A DNA stretch of 64,000 nucleotides from JAVJSD01 sp040219575 (GTDB lineage: Bacteria; Planctomycetota; Planctomycetia; Pirellulales; Pirellulaceae): positions 28,142-92,141 of the forward strand of contig JAVJSD010000010.1 in NCBI GenBank assembly GCA_040219575.1. Direction: 5' to 3'. The notes beneath the pieces were generated by a model. That model was not told the DNA's origin. It did no database searches and worked only from the letters and a program-made list of their open reading frames with translations. The translations under genes were made by a program, and so were the position numbers. Shown piece by piece: positions 7,596 to 16,742 of the stretch. The stretch's first letter is position 1. Each line of letters begins with the position of its first letter.

Positions 7596-9023
7596 ATGAA
7601 GTCCTTCTACCTCAAAAGCCTGGCGGTTGGACTGGGCCTGTGCCTGGCCAGCGTCGCCGGCGCGCAAACCGCGCCGTACGGTTCTCCCTCGTTGCTGCCG
7701 ATGCCGCAAAGCGGCTATCGCTATCCCACGGCGCCCGTTTCGGCCTCTGCGCCGCAAGGCGTGCAGCAAGGGAATTGGAACAACTACTACGCGTCCACGC
7801 CCAAGCCCTCGCCCGACGCGCTGCCCAGCCCGAGCGACGGGCATCACGCGCCGATGCCGCAGCACGCTCATCCGCATCATCACCAACCGCCGCAACACCA
7901 CGGCCACGCGCCGTACGGCGAGATGCAGGGCCCGGCGATGGGCGGCGCCGCTTGCGGCAACGGCATGATGAACGGCGGCTACAGCTGCGTGGGCGACAAC
8001 TCCTACATGGACGCCATGGGCGCTCCGTGGACCGCTTGCGGCGTCGGCTGCGGCGCCGATTGCGGTTGGTACGGCGGGGCGGCCGGGTTGATCATGACCC
8101 GCGACACCGGCAACGGCTACTGGTTCAGCTACTACGACTCCAATGAAGCCGCGCAGTTGCTCGACACCCGCGACACCATCGAATGGGGCGGCGGTGCGGA
8201 AGCCTGGATCGGCAAGTGGTTCGCCTGCGGCCAGTTCGGCGTCGAGGGCGTGTACTGGGGCCTCTATCCGGGCGAAGGCGAGACGAACCTCTACGCCGGG
8301 GGGCAGCCGGGCAACCTGAACGCCATCCTCAACTTCAACCAGCTCAACTACAACGGCTTCGCCGCGAACATGTCGACCGACGCGGCCCAACGCCATCGTC
8401 TGCGGACGAACTACCAGGCGCACAACGCCGAAATCAACTTCCTGGGCGGCATGCTGGGCGGCTACGGTGCGACCCGCTTCAACTGGCTGGCCGGTTTCCG
8501 CTACTTCCGCTTCGAGGACGGATTGGAGTTCGCCTCCGACCCGCTCGACACGACCTTCTCGGGCGCCGCTCCGGAAATCTACTACAACGTCGATGTCGAT
8601 AACAACCTGTTCGGCTTCCAGCTCGGCGGCAACGGCGAGGTGTACCTCACGCAACGCTTCAGCCTCGACCTGGGCGCCAAGTTCGGTCTGTTCGGCAACC
8701 ACGTGAACCACAGCCAGTCGATCGGCGGTTCGGCCGGTCTGGCGACGATCAACAACGGCCCCTTCCTCGGCCAGGCCTACAACGTCAACTCGCAGACCGA
8801 CACCGTCTCGTTCCTGGGTGAAATGCGGGCCGGCATGAACTATCAGATCACCAACCACTGGCGGCTGCTGGGCGGTTATCGGGCGGTCGGTGTGACGGGC
8901 CTCGCCCTGACCACCAACCAGATCCCGATGGACCTCCGCGGCCTGAACGACGTGAACGCGGTGGACACCAACGGCAGCCTGATCCTGCACGGTGCCTACG
9001 CCGGGGCGGAGTTCACCTGGTAA
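7596..9023 (+). CDS. BBP7 family outer-membrane beta-barrel protein
   Basis: The 475-residue protein matches the planctomycete BBP7 porin-like family (PF07585). A signal peptide (about residues 1-23, ending in AGA-Q) is followed by a low-complexity linker rich in Pro, His and Gly (residues 60-130, including an HPHHHQPPQHHGH tract) and a Cys-rich turn. The barrel itself begins around residue 165 (GGAAGLIMTRD) with alternating aromatic strands and ends in GAYAGAEFTW, an outer-membrane-type C-terminal aromatic. ATG 7596 is chosen because it sits 10 bases after AAGGAG and starts a clean signal peptide; an upstream in-frame extension lacks coding character. The His-rich linker might bind metal ions, which is an inference. 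The gene is monocistronic, with a perfect terminator downstream. Confidence 0.9.
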   Translation: MKSFYLKSLAVGLGLCLASVAGAQTAPYGSPSLLPMPQSGYRYPTAPVSASAPQGVQQGNWNNYYASTPKPSPDALPSPSDGHHAPMPQHAHPHHHQPPQHHGHAPYGEMQGPAMGGAACGNGMMNGGYSCVGDNSYMDAMGAPWTACGVGCGADCGWYGGAAGLIMTRDTGNGYWFSYYDSNEAAQLLDTRDTIEWGGGAEAWIGKWFACGQFGVEGVYWGLYPGEGETNLYAGGQPGNLNAILNFNQLNYNGFAANMSTDAAQRHRLRTNYQAHNAEINFLGGMLGGYGATRFNWLAGFRYFRFEDGLEFASDPLDTTFSGAAPEIYYNVDVDNNLFGFQLGGNGEVYLTQRFSLDLGAKFGLFGNHVNHSQSIGGSAGLATINNGPFLGQAYNVNSQTDTVSFLGEMRAGMNYQITNHWRLLGGYRAVGVTGLALTTNQIPMDLRGLNDVNAVDTNGSLILHGAYAGAEFTW

Positions 9024-9066
9024 GCAACTCGCAACATACCTCTCCTTGATTGTCGAGCCTTCTGAG

Positions 9067-9102
9067 CCTCGGCCGGTTCCCCGGAACCGGCCGAGGTTTT
9101 TT
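9067..9102 (+). terminator. Rho-independent terminator of the BBP7 gene
   Basis: A perfect 14-bp stem, CCTCGGCCGGTTCC (9067-9080) pairing with GGAACCGGCCGAGG (9083-9096), has a two-base gap between the arms and is followed directly by six T residues (9097-9102). It starts 43 bases after the BBP7 stop and is the clearest intrinsic terminator in the window. Confidence 0.95.
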
Positions 9103-9258
9103 GATGCGCGCCGGTCGTGTCGTCTCGTCGTCCGGAATAAACGCGGGGCCGAAACCGACGCCCTACCCTTGCGGGGACTCTGTTTTCATTGGCGCTCTGT
9201 TTCAGCTAACATGCAGGACGGCTCGCTTTCAAACTCTCCTTACGACGGCGTTGGCTCG

Positions 9259-12200
9259 ATGCGTTTGCGTTTTGTTGAATCCGCCCGGCGTCTCGGCTCG
9301 ACCTGGTCGGCGGTCGCGTGCTTTTGCCTGGCGTTGGCCTTCGCCCTCCGATCGCCTGCCGCTGACGGCGAATTCGCGAACCGCGCGGCGCCGCTGCTGG
9401 AGCGGTACTGCACGGATTGCCATGGCGAGGCGCTGCAAGAGGCCAAGCTGAACCTCCAGACGCTCGCCGCCGATCCAAAGTACGCGACGCAGTTCAAAGC
9501 CTGGCGGCAAGTCGTCTCGATGCTCGCACAGCAACGGATGCCGCCGGAAGACGCGCCGCCGATGAAGGACAGCGAGCGGCGGGAGCTCGCCGAACTCGTG
9601 CGGAGCGAATTGCACCGCGCGGCGGTCGAACACGCCGACGATCCCGGCCCGGTCCTGCTGCGGCGGCTGACCGCCGCGGAGTACCAGTACACGATCCAGG
9701 ACCTGACCGGCGTCCCGCTCGACCTCGACTCCGAGGTGGTCGGCGACGCGGTCGGAGGCGAAGGCTTCACGAACGTCGGCGCCGTGCAGTTCGTGCAGGA
9801 CTCGACGCTCGAGTATTACCTAGCCGCCGCCAAGCGAGTCGCCGACCACGCGGTGCTCGGCGCCGGGCCGCTGAGATTTCACATCGCGCCGGGCGACGCC
9901 GGTTTTGAACTCGCCGCCCTGGCGCGCATCAACGACCTCTACCGCCAGCATGGTTTTCGCGCCGCCGCGGGCGAAGGGGGCGAACCGTTCGGCATGCAGC
10001 GCTACGCCCAAGCGATGTTCGTCGCCTGGCGATTCCAACATCGCGAAGCGCTCGGGTTGAGCGAAGCAACGTTGGAGTCGCTCGCCGCCGAGGACGGCGT
10101 CAGCCCGCGTTTCGCCGCCCACATCCACTCGGTGCTGAGCGACACACCGCGGCAGGCCCCCACGTCGCACATCGTGAATGCCTGGCGCGAGCTTCCGAAG
10201 CCGTCCGCTCCAAACGAAAAGTTGCAGACGAAGGTGCGCGCCAAGTGCGACGAAGTTAGCAAACTTCTCCAGTCGTGGCAGAATCGGCTCGGCGAAAACC
10301 CCGACGCCAAGGAAGAGCCGCGCATCCTGGCGGTCGAGGAGTTCGACGTTTCCCGATCGCAGTCGTTCCGCATGGGGATCCAGTGGCCCAAGGGAACCCA
10401 AACGGCCCATCTGACGCTCCGCGTGGAACCGGTCGACGACGACGGCCGCTCCCCACTCGCGGTCGTTTGGCGAAATCCGGAAGTTCAATTCAACGTCCCC
10501 GACGTCCCGCTGGAAGACCCGCGGCCGCTAAAAGACGTGCTCCGAGAGGACGACGTTCGGCTGCTCAAGTTCGGCGGGCGCGAAGGAGTCGGCCCGGGCG
10601 ACTTCCTCACGATCGGAACCGAGCCCGTCACGTTTCGCCTGCCGATCCCGCCGGGCGCCAAATCGGCGATTTTGACGGTCGATGCGAAATTGGACGTGCC
10701 CCCCGACGTGCATTGCGTCGTGTGCTGCTTCATGACGCAGCACGAAGAAACCGATCAGGGGGATTCCGTCACCGGATTGATCGCCAACCCCCGGGCCGAA
10801 GCGTTCGAGGCCTGGAAGTCGGGCGTGCTGGAGTTCGCCACGCTGTTGCCGCAGGTGTCGCATCGCGAACCGGCGCCGTCCGACCGCGACCCGATCCCGC
10901 CGCCGTTCGACCCGTCGTACAACAACCCCGAGCGCAACCTGTTTCACGTGCGGGTCAGGTACCATCGCGACGACCACTTCCTCGTCGAGAAGATGCTCAG
11001 CGACGACGCCCGGCGGCAACTCGATCGGGCGTGGATCGATCTGCTCGGCTGCTTCGAGTATCACGAAACCTGCCTGAAGTTTTACGCCGACAAACACCAA
11101 CTCGACCTCCGCGGCCAGGGCGTCGCGCAGTTGGACGCAGCCGCGATCGCCGCGCTGCCGGTCGAACATCAACCCTACGTGCGGCGGCTCCAGCGCGAGC
11201 ACCACGACATCCAGCGCGCCATGCAGGCGGCTCGGCCGGGACACGTCAGCGACGCCATCGAGTTTGCCGCGCGGGCGTGGCGGCGTCCGCTCGATCAGCA
11301 GGAGGTCGCGGAGTTGCGCGCGTACTACGACCACCTCAAGAGCAAGTTCGAACTATCGCACCGTCAAGCCATGCGAGCGTTGCTGACGCGCATTCTCACC
11401 TCGCCCGAGTTTTTGTACCTCGCCCAGCGCGACGCAGCGCCCGAGTCGCCGAGCGACCCGGCTGCCCATACGCCGACCGACACGACGGCCGACACGCCGG
11501 CCGACACGGAGAACCGCTCGCCGCAAACCGCCGTCGTACCGCTTTCCGATTGGCAAGTCGCGGCCCGGCTCAGTTACTTCCTGTGGTCGTCGCTCCCCGA
11601 CGACGAATTGCGCCGGGCGGCGGCCGCGGGCGAATTGCGCACCGCGGAGCAAGTCCGCGCACAAGCCCGGCGCATGCTGCGCGATCCGAAAGCTCGCCGC
11701 CTGGCGGCCGAGTTCTTCGCGCAGTGGCTGGGCTTCTACCAGTTCGACCGCTATCGGGGCGTCGATCCCGAGCGGTTTCCCGAGTTCACCGACCGTGTGA
11801 AGCAGGCGATGCACGCTGAGGCGGTCGCGCTGCTGGAGCACATCGTCCGCGAGGACCGGCCGGTGCGCGAGATTCTGCTGGCCGATTACGGCTTCTTGAA
11901 CCGTGAGCTCGCGGCCCATTACGGCATCGACGTCGAACTGCCGCCGGGCACGGCGCTCGAGCGCGTCGAGGCGCTCGACCGGTTCGATCGCGGCGGCGTG
12001 CTCGGATTGGGCGCCGTCCTCACGTCCACCTCGGCGCCGCTCCGCACCAGCCCGGTCAAGCGAGGCGACTGGATCTTGCGCCGCTTGCTGGGCACTCCCG
12101 TGCCGCCGCCTCCGGCCGACGCGGGTTCGATCCCCGCCGACGACCTGGTCGCCGACGGCCTCACCGCCCGCCAGCGGCTCGAGTCGCATCGCCGGCAGGC

Positions 12201-12639
12201 GTCGTGCAACAATTGCCACGCGCGGATCGACCCGCTGGGCTTCGCCCTCGAACCGTTCGACGCCGTGGGCCGACGCCGCGAGCGAATGGGCGACGGCTCT
12301 CCGGTCGAGGCGTCGGGCGTCCTGCACGACGGAACCAAAATCGACGGCCCGCGCGGCTTGCGCGCCTATCTCGCCCGAAACGAAGACTTGTTCTTTCGCA
12401 CGCTGTGCACCAAACTCGTCGGCTACGCACTCACGCGCGGCGAATCGATTCACGATGTGCTGCTCATCGACCAGATGCTGGCCGACTGCCGCACCGACGG
12501 CCGATTCTCGTCGCTGGTCGAGCGCATCGTCGGCAGCCGGCAATTTCGCTATCGGCGTGGCGGCGCGATCGCACCGGCGCCGGCGGGTGGTGCGAGCGAA
12601 ACCGAGGGGGCGTTCCCACCACAAGGCGGAAACCCATGA
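9259..12639 (+). CDS. DUF1587/DUF1592/DUF1588/DUF1585 cytochrome-type exported protein
   Basis: This large planctomycete-type protein (about 1126 residues) starts with a signal peptide and a PSCyt-like cytochrome segment with C-T-D-C-H (about residue 51). It then shows DUF1587 (LTAAEYQYTIQDLTGVPLD), a long central region, DUF1595 (AARAWRRPLDQQEV), DUF1592 (LSYFLWSSLPDDELRRAA), DUF1588 (GGVLGLGAVLTSTSAPLRTSP) and DUF1585 with a second haem motif C-N-N-C-H-A-R-I-D-P-L-G. The function is unproven; the two CxxCH sites suggest extracytoplasmic electron transfer. ATG 9259 gives the best signal peptide, ATG 9211 is an alternative, and neither has a clear ribosome-binding site. Its stop overlaps the next start by four bases (ATGA), so the pair is translationally coupled. 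Confidence 0.88.
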   Translation: MRLRFVESARRLGSTWSAVACFCLALAFALRSPAADGEFANRAAPLLERYCTDCHGEALQEAKLNLQTLAADPKYATQFKAWRQVVSMLAQQRMPPEDAPPMKDSERRELAELVRSELHRAAVEHADDPGPVLLRRLTAAEYQYTIQDLTGVPLDLDSEVVGDAVGGEGFTNVGAVQFVQDSTLEYYLAAAKRVADHAVLGAGPLRFHIAPGDAGFELAALARINDLYRQHGFRAAAGEGGEPFGMQRYAQAMFVAWRFQHREALGLSEATLESLAAEDGVSPRFAAHIHSVLSDTPRQAPTSHIVNAWRELPKPSAPNEKLQTKVRAKCDEVSKLLQSWQNRLGENPDAKEEPRILAVEEFDVSRSQSFRMGIQWPKGTQTAHLTLRVEPVDDDGRSPLAVVWRNPEVQFNVPDVPLEDPRPLKDVLREDDVRLLKFGGREGVGPGDFLTIGTEPVTFRLPIPPGAKSAILTVDAKLDVPPDVHCVVCCFMTQHEETDQGDSVTGLIANPRAEAFEAWKSGVLEFATLLPQVSHREPAPSDRDPIPPPFDPSYNNPERNLFHVRVRYHRDDHFLVEKMLSDDARRQLDRAWIDLLGCFEYHETCLKFYADKHQLDLRGQGVAQLDAAAIAALPVEHQPYVRRLQREHHDIQRAMQAARPGHVSDAIEFAARAWRRPLDQQEVAELRAYYDHLKSKFELSHRQAMRALLTRILTSPEFLYLAQRDAAPESPSDPAAHTPTDTTADTPADTENRSPQTAVVPLSDWQVAARLSYFLWSSLPDDELRRAAAAGELRTAEQVRAQARRMLRDPKARRLAAEFFAQWLGFYQFDRYRGVDPERFPEFTDRVKQAMHAEAVALLEHIVREDRPVREILLADYGFLNRELAAHYGIDVELPPGTALERVEALDRFDRGGVLGLGAVLTSTSAPLRTSPVKRGDWILRRLLGTPVPPPPADAGSIPADDLVADGLTARQRLESHRRQASCNNCHARIDPLGFALEPFDAVGRRRERMGDGSPVEASGVLHDGTKIDGPRGLRAYLARNEDLFFRTLCTKLVGYALTRGESIHDVLLIDQMLADCRTDGRFSSLVERIVGSRQFRYRRGGAIAPAPAGGASETEGAFPPQGGNP

Positions 12640-14006
12640 CGCAGCCAGCACGCGGCCCAAAAGTTCTTTCGCGACGCGGCTTTCTGCGAGGCGCCGCCCT
12701 GACGCTCGCGCTCCCCTGGCTGGAGTCGCTCCCGCTCCGCGCCGCCGATACCGGTAAGCGCGTATCGACCGACGAGACAAGTTCCGATCGACCGCCCGTG
12801 CGTTTCGCCTGTATCTACTTCTCCAACGGCGTCGAACCTCAGCACTGGTGGGCCAAGGAGAGCGGCGGGCGGATGTCGTTGGGGCCGGGCGCCGAACCGC
12901 TTGCGCATCTGACCGAAGACATCGTCTTCCTCAACGGCCTGTACAACGAGCAGGCGGTTCGCAACCACAGCCAACACCTGGGCCGCATGCCGAACTTGCT
13001 CTCCGGCGCCTGGGTCAGCCTCGATCAAAACGACATCCGCGTCGGCAAGACGATGGACCAGGTTCTCGCGCAGCAGATCGGCCGGCGAACCGCCCTGCCC
13101 AGCCTCGTGCTGGGGATCGAACCGACCGAGCGGCGACTCGAAGACGGATTGTCGATGATCTACGGTTCGTGCATCTCGTGGACTTCGGACACCAAGCCCG
13201 CCACCAAAGAAATCTATCCCGCCCGGGTGTTCGACCTGCTTGTGGACGACGGCCGCGGGCGGCGACTCGACCGCAGCGTTCTGGACCAGGTGCGCGCCGA
13301 CGCCCGCCGTCTGCGAAGCCGCATCGGCGTGGGCGACCGCCGCAAGCTGGACGAATACCTCGAATCGATTCGCGACATCGAACAGCGCATCGACCAGGCC
13401 TCGCGTCAGGAGCGGCTGGAAGGCTGGCGGCCCACCCTCACCCAGCCCGACATGCCGCGTCCCGACGACGGGCTGCCGCAGAACATTCCCGACCACATGC
13501 GGCTGATGCTCGATCTTGTGGTGCTGGCCTTCCGCATGGACAAAACTCGAATCGCCACGTGCATGCTCAACAACGACCTTTCGCAAATGAACTTCGGTTT
13601 CTTGGAAGGCGTGCAAGGCAGCCTGCATCTCGACCTGACGCACAACGGCCGGGCGCCCGAACTGGAGGCCATGTACCTCAAGACCAACCAGTTCCACGTC
13701 GCGCAGCTGGCGTATTTGATCGAGCGATTGAAGGCGATCGACGAAGGGGGACAGTCGCTGCTCGACAGTTCGCTGCTGATGCTCTGTTCCAACTTGTTTG
13801 ACGGCGACAAGCATCAGGCCGATGAGCTTCCCATCGTCCTGGCCGGCCGTGGCGGCGGCTCGCTGAAAACCGGCCGCGTTCTCGACTACCGCAATCGCGA
13901 CGAAAGCGATCGCCGCGCCTGCAGCCTTTACCTCTCGCTCATGCAACGAATGGGCGTCTCCCCGCCCACCTTCGGCGACGCCGACCGCCCGCTGGCCGAC
14001 TTGTAA
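12636..14006 (+). CDS. DUF1552 domain-containing exported protein (Tat-type leader)
   Basis: The 456-residue DUF1552 protein begins with a twin-arginine-like leader (SRRGFLRGAALTLALPWLE, about residues 12-30). Conserved features of the family follow, including FACIYFSNGVEP, RRKLDEYLESIRDIEQR and a late SLLMLCSNLFDG region. The fold is related to DUF1501/sulfatase-like proteins, but the usual metal residues were not verified. ATG 12636 overlaps the upstream stop by four bases and follows AAGGCGGA. DUF1552 proteins almost always accompany DUF1592-type cytochromes, so the two probably act as one extracytoplasmic module. A second, independent pair lies at 23841-28005. Confidence 0.88.
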   Translation: MTQPARGPKVLSRRGFLRGAALTLALPWLESLPLRAADTGKRVSTDETSSDRPPVRFACIYFSNGVEPQHWWAKESGGRMSLGPGAEPLAHLTEDIVFLNGLYNEQAVRNHSQHLGRMPNLLSGAWVSLDQNDIRVGKTMDQVLAQQIGRRTALPSLVLGIEPTERRLEDGLSMIYGSCISWTSDTKPATKEIYPARVFDLLVDDGRGRRLDRSVLDQVRADARRLRSRIGVGDRRKLDEYLESIRDIEQRIDQASRQERLEGWRPTLTQPDMPRPDDGLPQNIPDHMRLMLDLVVLAFRMDKTRIATCMLNNDLSQMNFGFLEGVQGSLHLDLTHNGRAPELEAMYLKTNQFHVAQLAYLIERLKAIDEGGQSLLDSSLLMLCSNLFDGDKHQADELPIVLAGRGGGSLKTGRVLDYRNRDESDRRACSLYLSLMQRMGVSPPTFGDADRPLADL

Positions 14007-14469
14007 TCGCCGCAATTCCGGCAAGGCGGGCGGCAGCGAAGCAAGTAGCATGGCCGCCCCCGGCCGTGAATCGGCGGTCCATCAACGGAAGCGTCGGCGC
14101 TTGCTTCGATGCGCATGTAGGGAGACGTCGCCTTCGCTCACGCGGGTTTTCGGGAAGTAAACGCCGCGTGGTGCATCGCTCCTTCTCGGCCGAGGGCGGC
14201 CATGCTACAGAAATACACTCCGACAACCGGACGCCCAGCGGCTGAGAAATCATCCGGGCTACAAGGGGCCGCAACACCGAAAGCACGGTGGGCGAGACGT
14301 TTCGGTCCTGCAAGTCCAGGGCTGAACCCTCGTGGTGGCGGTCGCCGTTCCCGTTGCGGCTTTCACCCGGACGCGATGAGTTCATTTCGACTAAACTTAA
14401 GCCCAATGGGGGAGCCATGCCGGACCTTATGCGTCGCCAAACCAAGTGATGATCAGAGCGAGGAAAACC
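14007..14469. other. Intergenic region holding a long inverted repeat
   Basis: No gene is supported in these 463 bases. The region contains the perfect 15-bp inverted repeat described separately (14045-14059 and 14194-14208), with reading frames between its arms that lack protein character. A GAGG four to eight bases before ATG 14470 serves the esterase gene downstream. No convincing promoter was found. Confidence 0.5.
14045..14208. repeat. 164-bp element bounded by perfect 15-bp inverted repeats
   Basis: GTAGCATGGCCGCCC at 14045-14059 is mirrored exactly by GGGCGGCCATGCTAC at 14194-14208. The left arm occurs again, alone, at 53787-53801 in another intergenic gap. The arms enclose about 134 bases with no convincing gene. 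The recurrence suggests a dispersed non-coding, possibly MITE-like, element. Confidence 0.7.
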
Positions 14470-15420
14470 ATGCCCTTGAGACGGCGGAATCGAACCACTT
14501 TGGCGTTGTTGGCAGGCGGCTTGCTGTATTGTTGTGCCGCCTCAACGCAGGCCGCTTCCCCTCGCGCCGATGCTCGAACCGAAATTTCGCGTGCGACGTT
14601 GGATAGCTTGAACGCGAAACTCGGCGTGACGTATGCACGCCATGGCGAGCGCACGCTGGAGATGGACATCTATCGGCCCAAGAAAACTCGGGAGGCGTTG
14701 CCCGCCCTGGTCTGCATTCACGGCGGCGGTTGGGCGAACGGCAATCGGGCGAGTCACGCGAAGGTCGCCCAGGCGCTCGCTGCACGCGGGTACGTGGCGG
14801 CGACGATTTCGTATCGTTTGAGCGGTGAAGCTCCTTTTCCGGCGGCGATCCACGATTGCAAGGCCGCCGTACGATTCCTGCGGGCCAACGCCAAAGAGCA
14901 CGGCATCGATACGGACAACATCGGCGCGATCGGACTTTCCGCCGGTGGACACCTGACGGCGCTCTTGGCAACCTCGGCCGGGGTGGAAGAACTTGAAGGC
15001 AAGGGGGGAAATGCCGACTTCAGCAGCGCCATTCAAGCGGCCGTGCCGATGGGCGCGCAGACCGACTTGCTTTCCGACAGAACGCGGGAGATCTCCGCAA
15101 GGGAGGATCGCGGCCGGATCTGGCGACAGTTCCTCGGCGGCGCGTTGCACGAGAAGCCGGAAGTCTATCGTCTCGCCTCACCGTTGCACCATCTCGACAA
15201 GTCGGATCCGCCCTGCTGGTTCATCACCGGCGGAACGGACGATCCCAGCACTCACGCCGATGTATTTCGCGCCCGCATGAAGGAGTTGGGCGTTCCGTCC
15301 GACCTGACGGTCATCAACGACGCCCCGCACGCGTTTCTTGGCAAACAGGTTTGGTTCGACGAGATGCTCGAAACAGCGGACAGGTTCTTTACAATGACTC
15401 TCAAGCGGCAACCCGAATAG
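14470..15420 (+). CDS. Exported alpha/beta-hydrolase (esterase/lipase family)
   Basis: The 316-residue enzyme has a signal peptide and an alpha/beta-hydrolase fold of the BD-FAE/hormone-sensitive-lipase-like group. HGGGW near residue 84 forms the oxyanion hole. GLSAGGH (about residues 158-164) is the nucleophile elbow with the catalytic serine. GGTDDPSTHAD supplies the likely acid, and NDAPHAF the catalytic histidine. It probably hydrolyses esters such as acetylated or feruloylated polysaccharide side groups outside the cytoplasm; the substrate is not shown by the sequence. ATG 14470, after GAGG, is preferred over GTG 14446 and ATG 14449, which lack ribosome-binding sites. It stands alone between an intergenic repeat and a convergent gene. 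Confidence 0.88.
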   Translation: MPLRRRNRTTLALLAGGLLYCCAASTQAASPRADARTEISRATLDSLNAKLGVTYARHGERTLEMDIYRPKKTREALPALVCIHGGGWANGNRASHAKVAQALAARGYVAATISYRLSGEAPFPAAIHDCKAAVRFLRANAKEHGIDTDNIGAIGLSAGGHLTALLATSAGVEELEGKGGNADFSSAIQAAVPMGAQTDLLSDRTREISAREDRGRIWRQFLGGALHEKPEVYRLASPLHHLDKSDPPCWFITGGTDDPSTHADVFRARMKELGVPSDLTVINDAPHAFLGKQVWFDEMLETADRFFTMTLKRQPE

Positions 15421-15501
15421 CCCACGAGCGGGCGATTCCCGCGGTCCCGCGCATGCAAGCACGAATCGCAAGCGAGCGCACCCGGTGAGTCATTCGGACG
15501 A

Positions 15502-16389
15502 CTACATTTCTTCGTGTCTCGCAGATTTCTTGTCGTCGACCCGTTTCCAACGCCACACGCCGAATCGAGGCTGGAAATTCGTGTACTCGTCGCCATGCAG
15601 CAAGCCCGACACCTCGATCAGCGTGTTGTTCTCGATCTTGTAGACATAGGAAGCCCCATCTTCCGGTGAACCGCCGACGGGATAGAACGTAAAGACGCGT
15701 CCGCTGCCGGATCTGCTGAGCGCGAACTCGATGGAGTGTTCGCTCTTCAATTCACCGGTTGCGATATCGAATCGCTGGACGGTCTCCCGGTTTCCTTCAA
15801 TGGTCTTGATGCTGCGCGTATCGGGAGGGCCTTTTCCCTGGTTCCCATGATCCATCGTCCAGGTTCCTTGCAGCAAGGCCAGGTCGGTGGCGCGGTCCTT
15901 GGCGATCTGCGCTGAGAGTCGGGCGGCGTCTTTGTCGTCCACGTGTTTCCAACGCGAGACCCCGAATCCAGGCTGGGAATCCCTGTAGTCGCCGTCTTCG
16001 AGCAAGCCCGTCACTTCGATCAGCGTCTCGTCCTCGATCTTGTAGACATGAGACGCCCCTTCCTCGAGTGAACCACCCGCGGGATAAAACGTGAAGACCC
16101 GCAGGCTGCCGGATTTGCTGAGGGCGAATTCGACGCTCCGTTCGCCCTTCAACATGCCCGATTTGATGTCGTAGCGTTGAAGTGTTTCCCGGTTGCCTTC
16201 AATGGTCTTGATGCTGCGCGTGTCGGGGGGATTTCCATGGTCGATCGTCCAGGTCCCTTGCAGCAGGGCCAGGTCGTTCGTGAGGTCTTTGTCGACGCCC
16301 GGTTTCAGATCCTGGGAGAAGCCGAAAGGCGCCGCCACGGCGCCCGTCATCGACACGAATACGACGGTCAGCAGGAGAGTTCTTTGCAT
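15502..16389 (-). CDS. Exported protein with two TIGR03067-like domains
   Basis: The 295-residue product has a signal peptide (about residues 1-25) and two tandem copies of a roughly 125-residue beta-rich domain, each starting LALLQGTWT and containing DTRSIKTIEGNRET, FALSxSGSxRVFTFYP and DGASxVYKIE. The pattern resembles the planctomycete domain TIGR03067, whose function is unknown. The copies are so similar in protein and DNA that a recent internal duplication is likely; the second has an extra four-residue insertion near its start. A small membrane-protein gene lies upstream on the same strand. Confidence 0.75.
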   Translation of the reverse strand: MQRTLLLTVVFVSMTGAVAAPFGFSQDLKPGVDKDLTNDLALLQGTWTIDHGNPPDTRSIKTIEGNRETLQRYDIKSGMLKGERSVEFALSKSGSLRVFTFYPAGGSLEEGASHVYKIEDETLIEVTGLLEDGDYRDSQPGFGVSRWKHVDDKDAARLSAQIAKDRATDLALLQGTWTMDHGNQGKGPPDTRSIKTIEGNRETVQRFDIATGELKSEHSIEFALSRSGSGRVFTFYPVGGSPEDGASYVYKIENNTLIEVSGLLHGDEYTNFQPRFGVWRWKRVDDKKSARHEEM

Positions 16390-16440
16390 GATAAGTCTCG
16401 TTGAGGAAAGGCAGCTAAAGTTGAATTCTTGCCGGCCGCA

Positions 16441-16680
16441 TCACAGGCTGGCGATTGCGATAGCACACGCAGTTGCGGTCGCCGCGGCCACGGCGACGAT
16501 CACAAATGTGTTCCTCCACAGTCCTCGCAGCGCGGCGGCGGCAATCAGCAGAAGAGCGGCGATCGCCATTGCGAGCATCGCCGTCGCGCTGCCCGTCGCC
16601 GTGCCGAGCAGCAAGACGATCACGCCGAGGGCGACCAGTACGCCGGACCTTGTCGAACTCGCACCTGGCTTCGCGTCCAT
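16441..16680 (-). CDS. Small integral membrane protein
   Basis: A 79-residue protein starts at ATG 16680, with GGGAGA about seven bases upstream. After a short polar N-terminus (12 residues) it is almost wholly hydrophobic, with probably three short transmembrane segments (about residues 13-30, 33-50 and 57-78) separated by a basic RGLWRN turn. I do not recognise a family. It lies 62 bases downstream of the receptor-like kinase gene on the same strand and may be co-transcribed with it. Confidence 0.6.
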   Translation of the reverse strand: MDAKPGASSTRSGVLVALGVIVLLLGTATGSATAMLAMAIAALLLIAAAALRGLWRNTFVIVAVAAATATACAIAIASL

Positions 16681-16742
16681 TGGAATCTCCCGGGAAGGTC
16701 GTCTGCCTGTCAGAGATGATCGAGCTGTATCGGAGAGTCGGG

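Noticed and set aside
7443..8990. Open frame of 515 codons on the minus strand opposite the BBP7 gene
   Set aside because: Valine/alanine/arginine-rich composition without motifs or a ribosome-binding site; the plus frame has a signal peptide, barrel pattern and terminator.
12549..14051. Open frame of 500 codons on the minus strand opposite the first DUF1552 gene
   Set aside because: It is a shadow of the DUF1552 reading frame and lacks any conserved feature.
14446..14469. Upstream starts GTG 14446 and ATG 14449 for the esterase
   Set aside because: Neither has a ribosome-binding site; ATG 14470 follows GAGG and begins a cleaner signal peptide.
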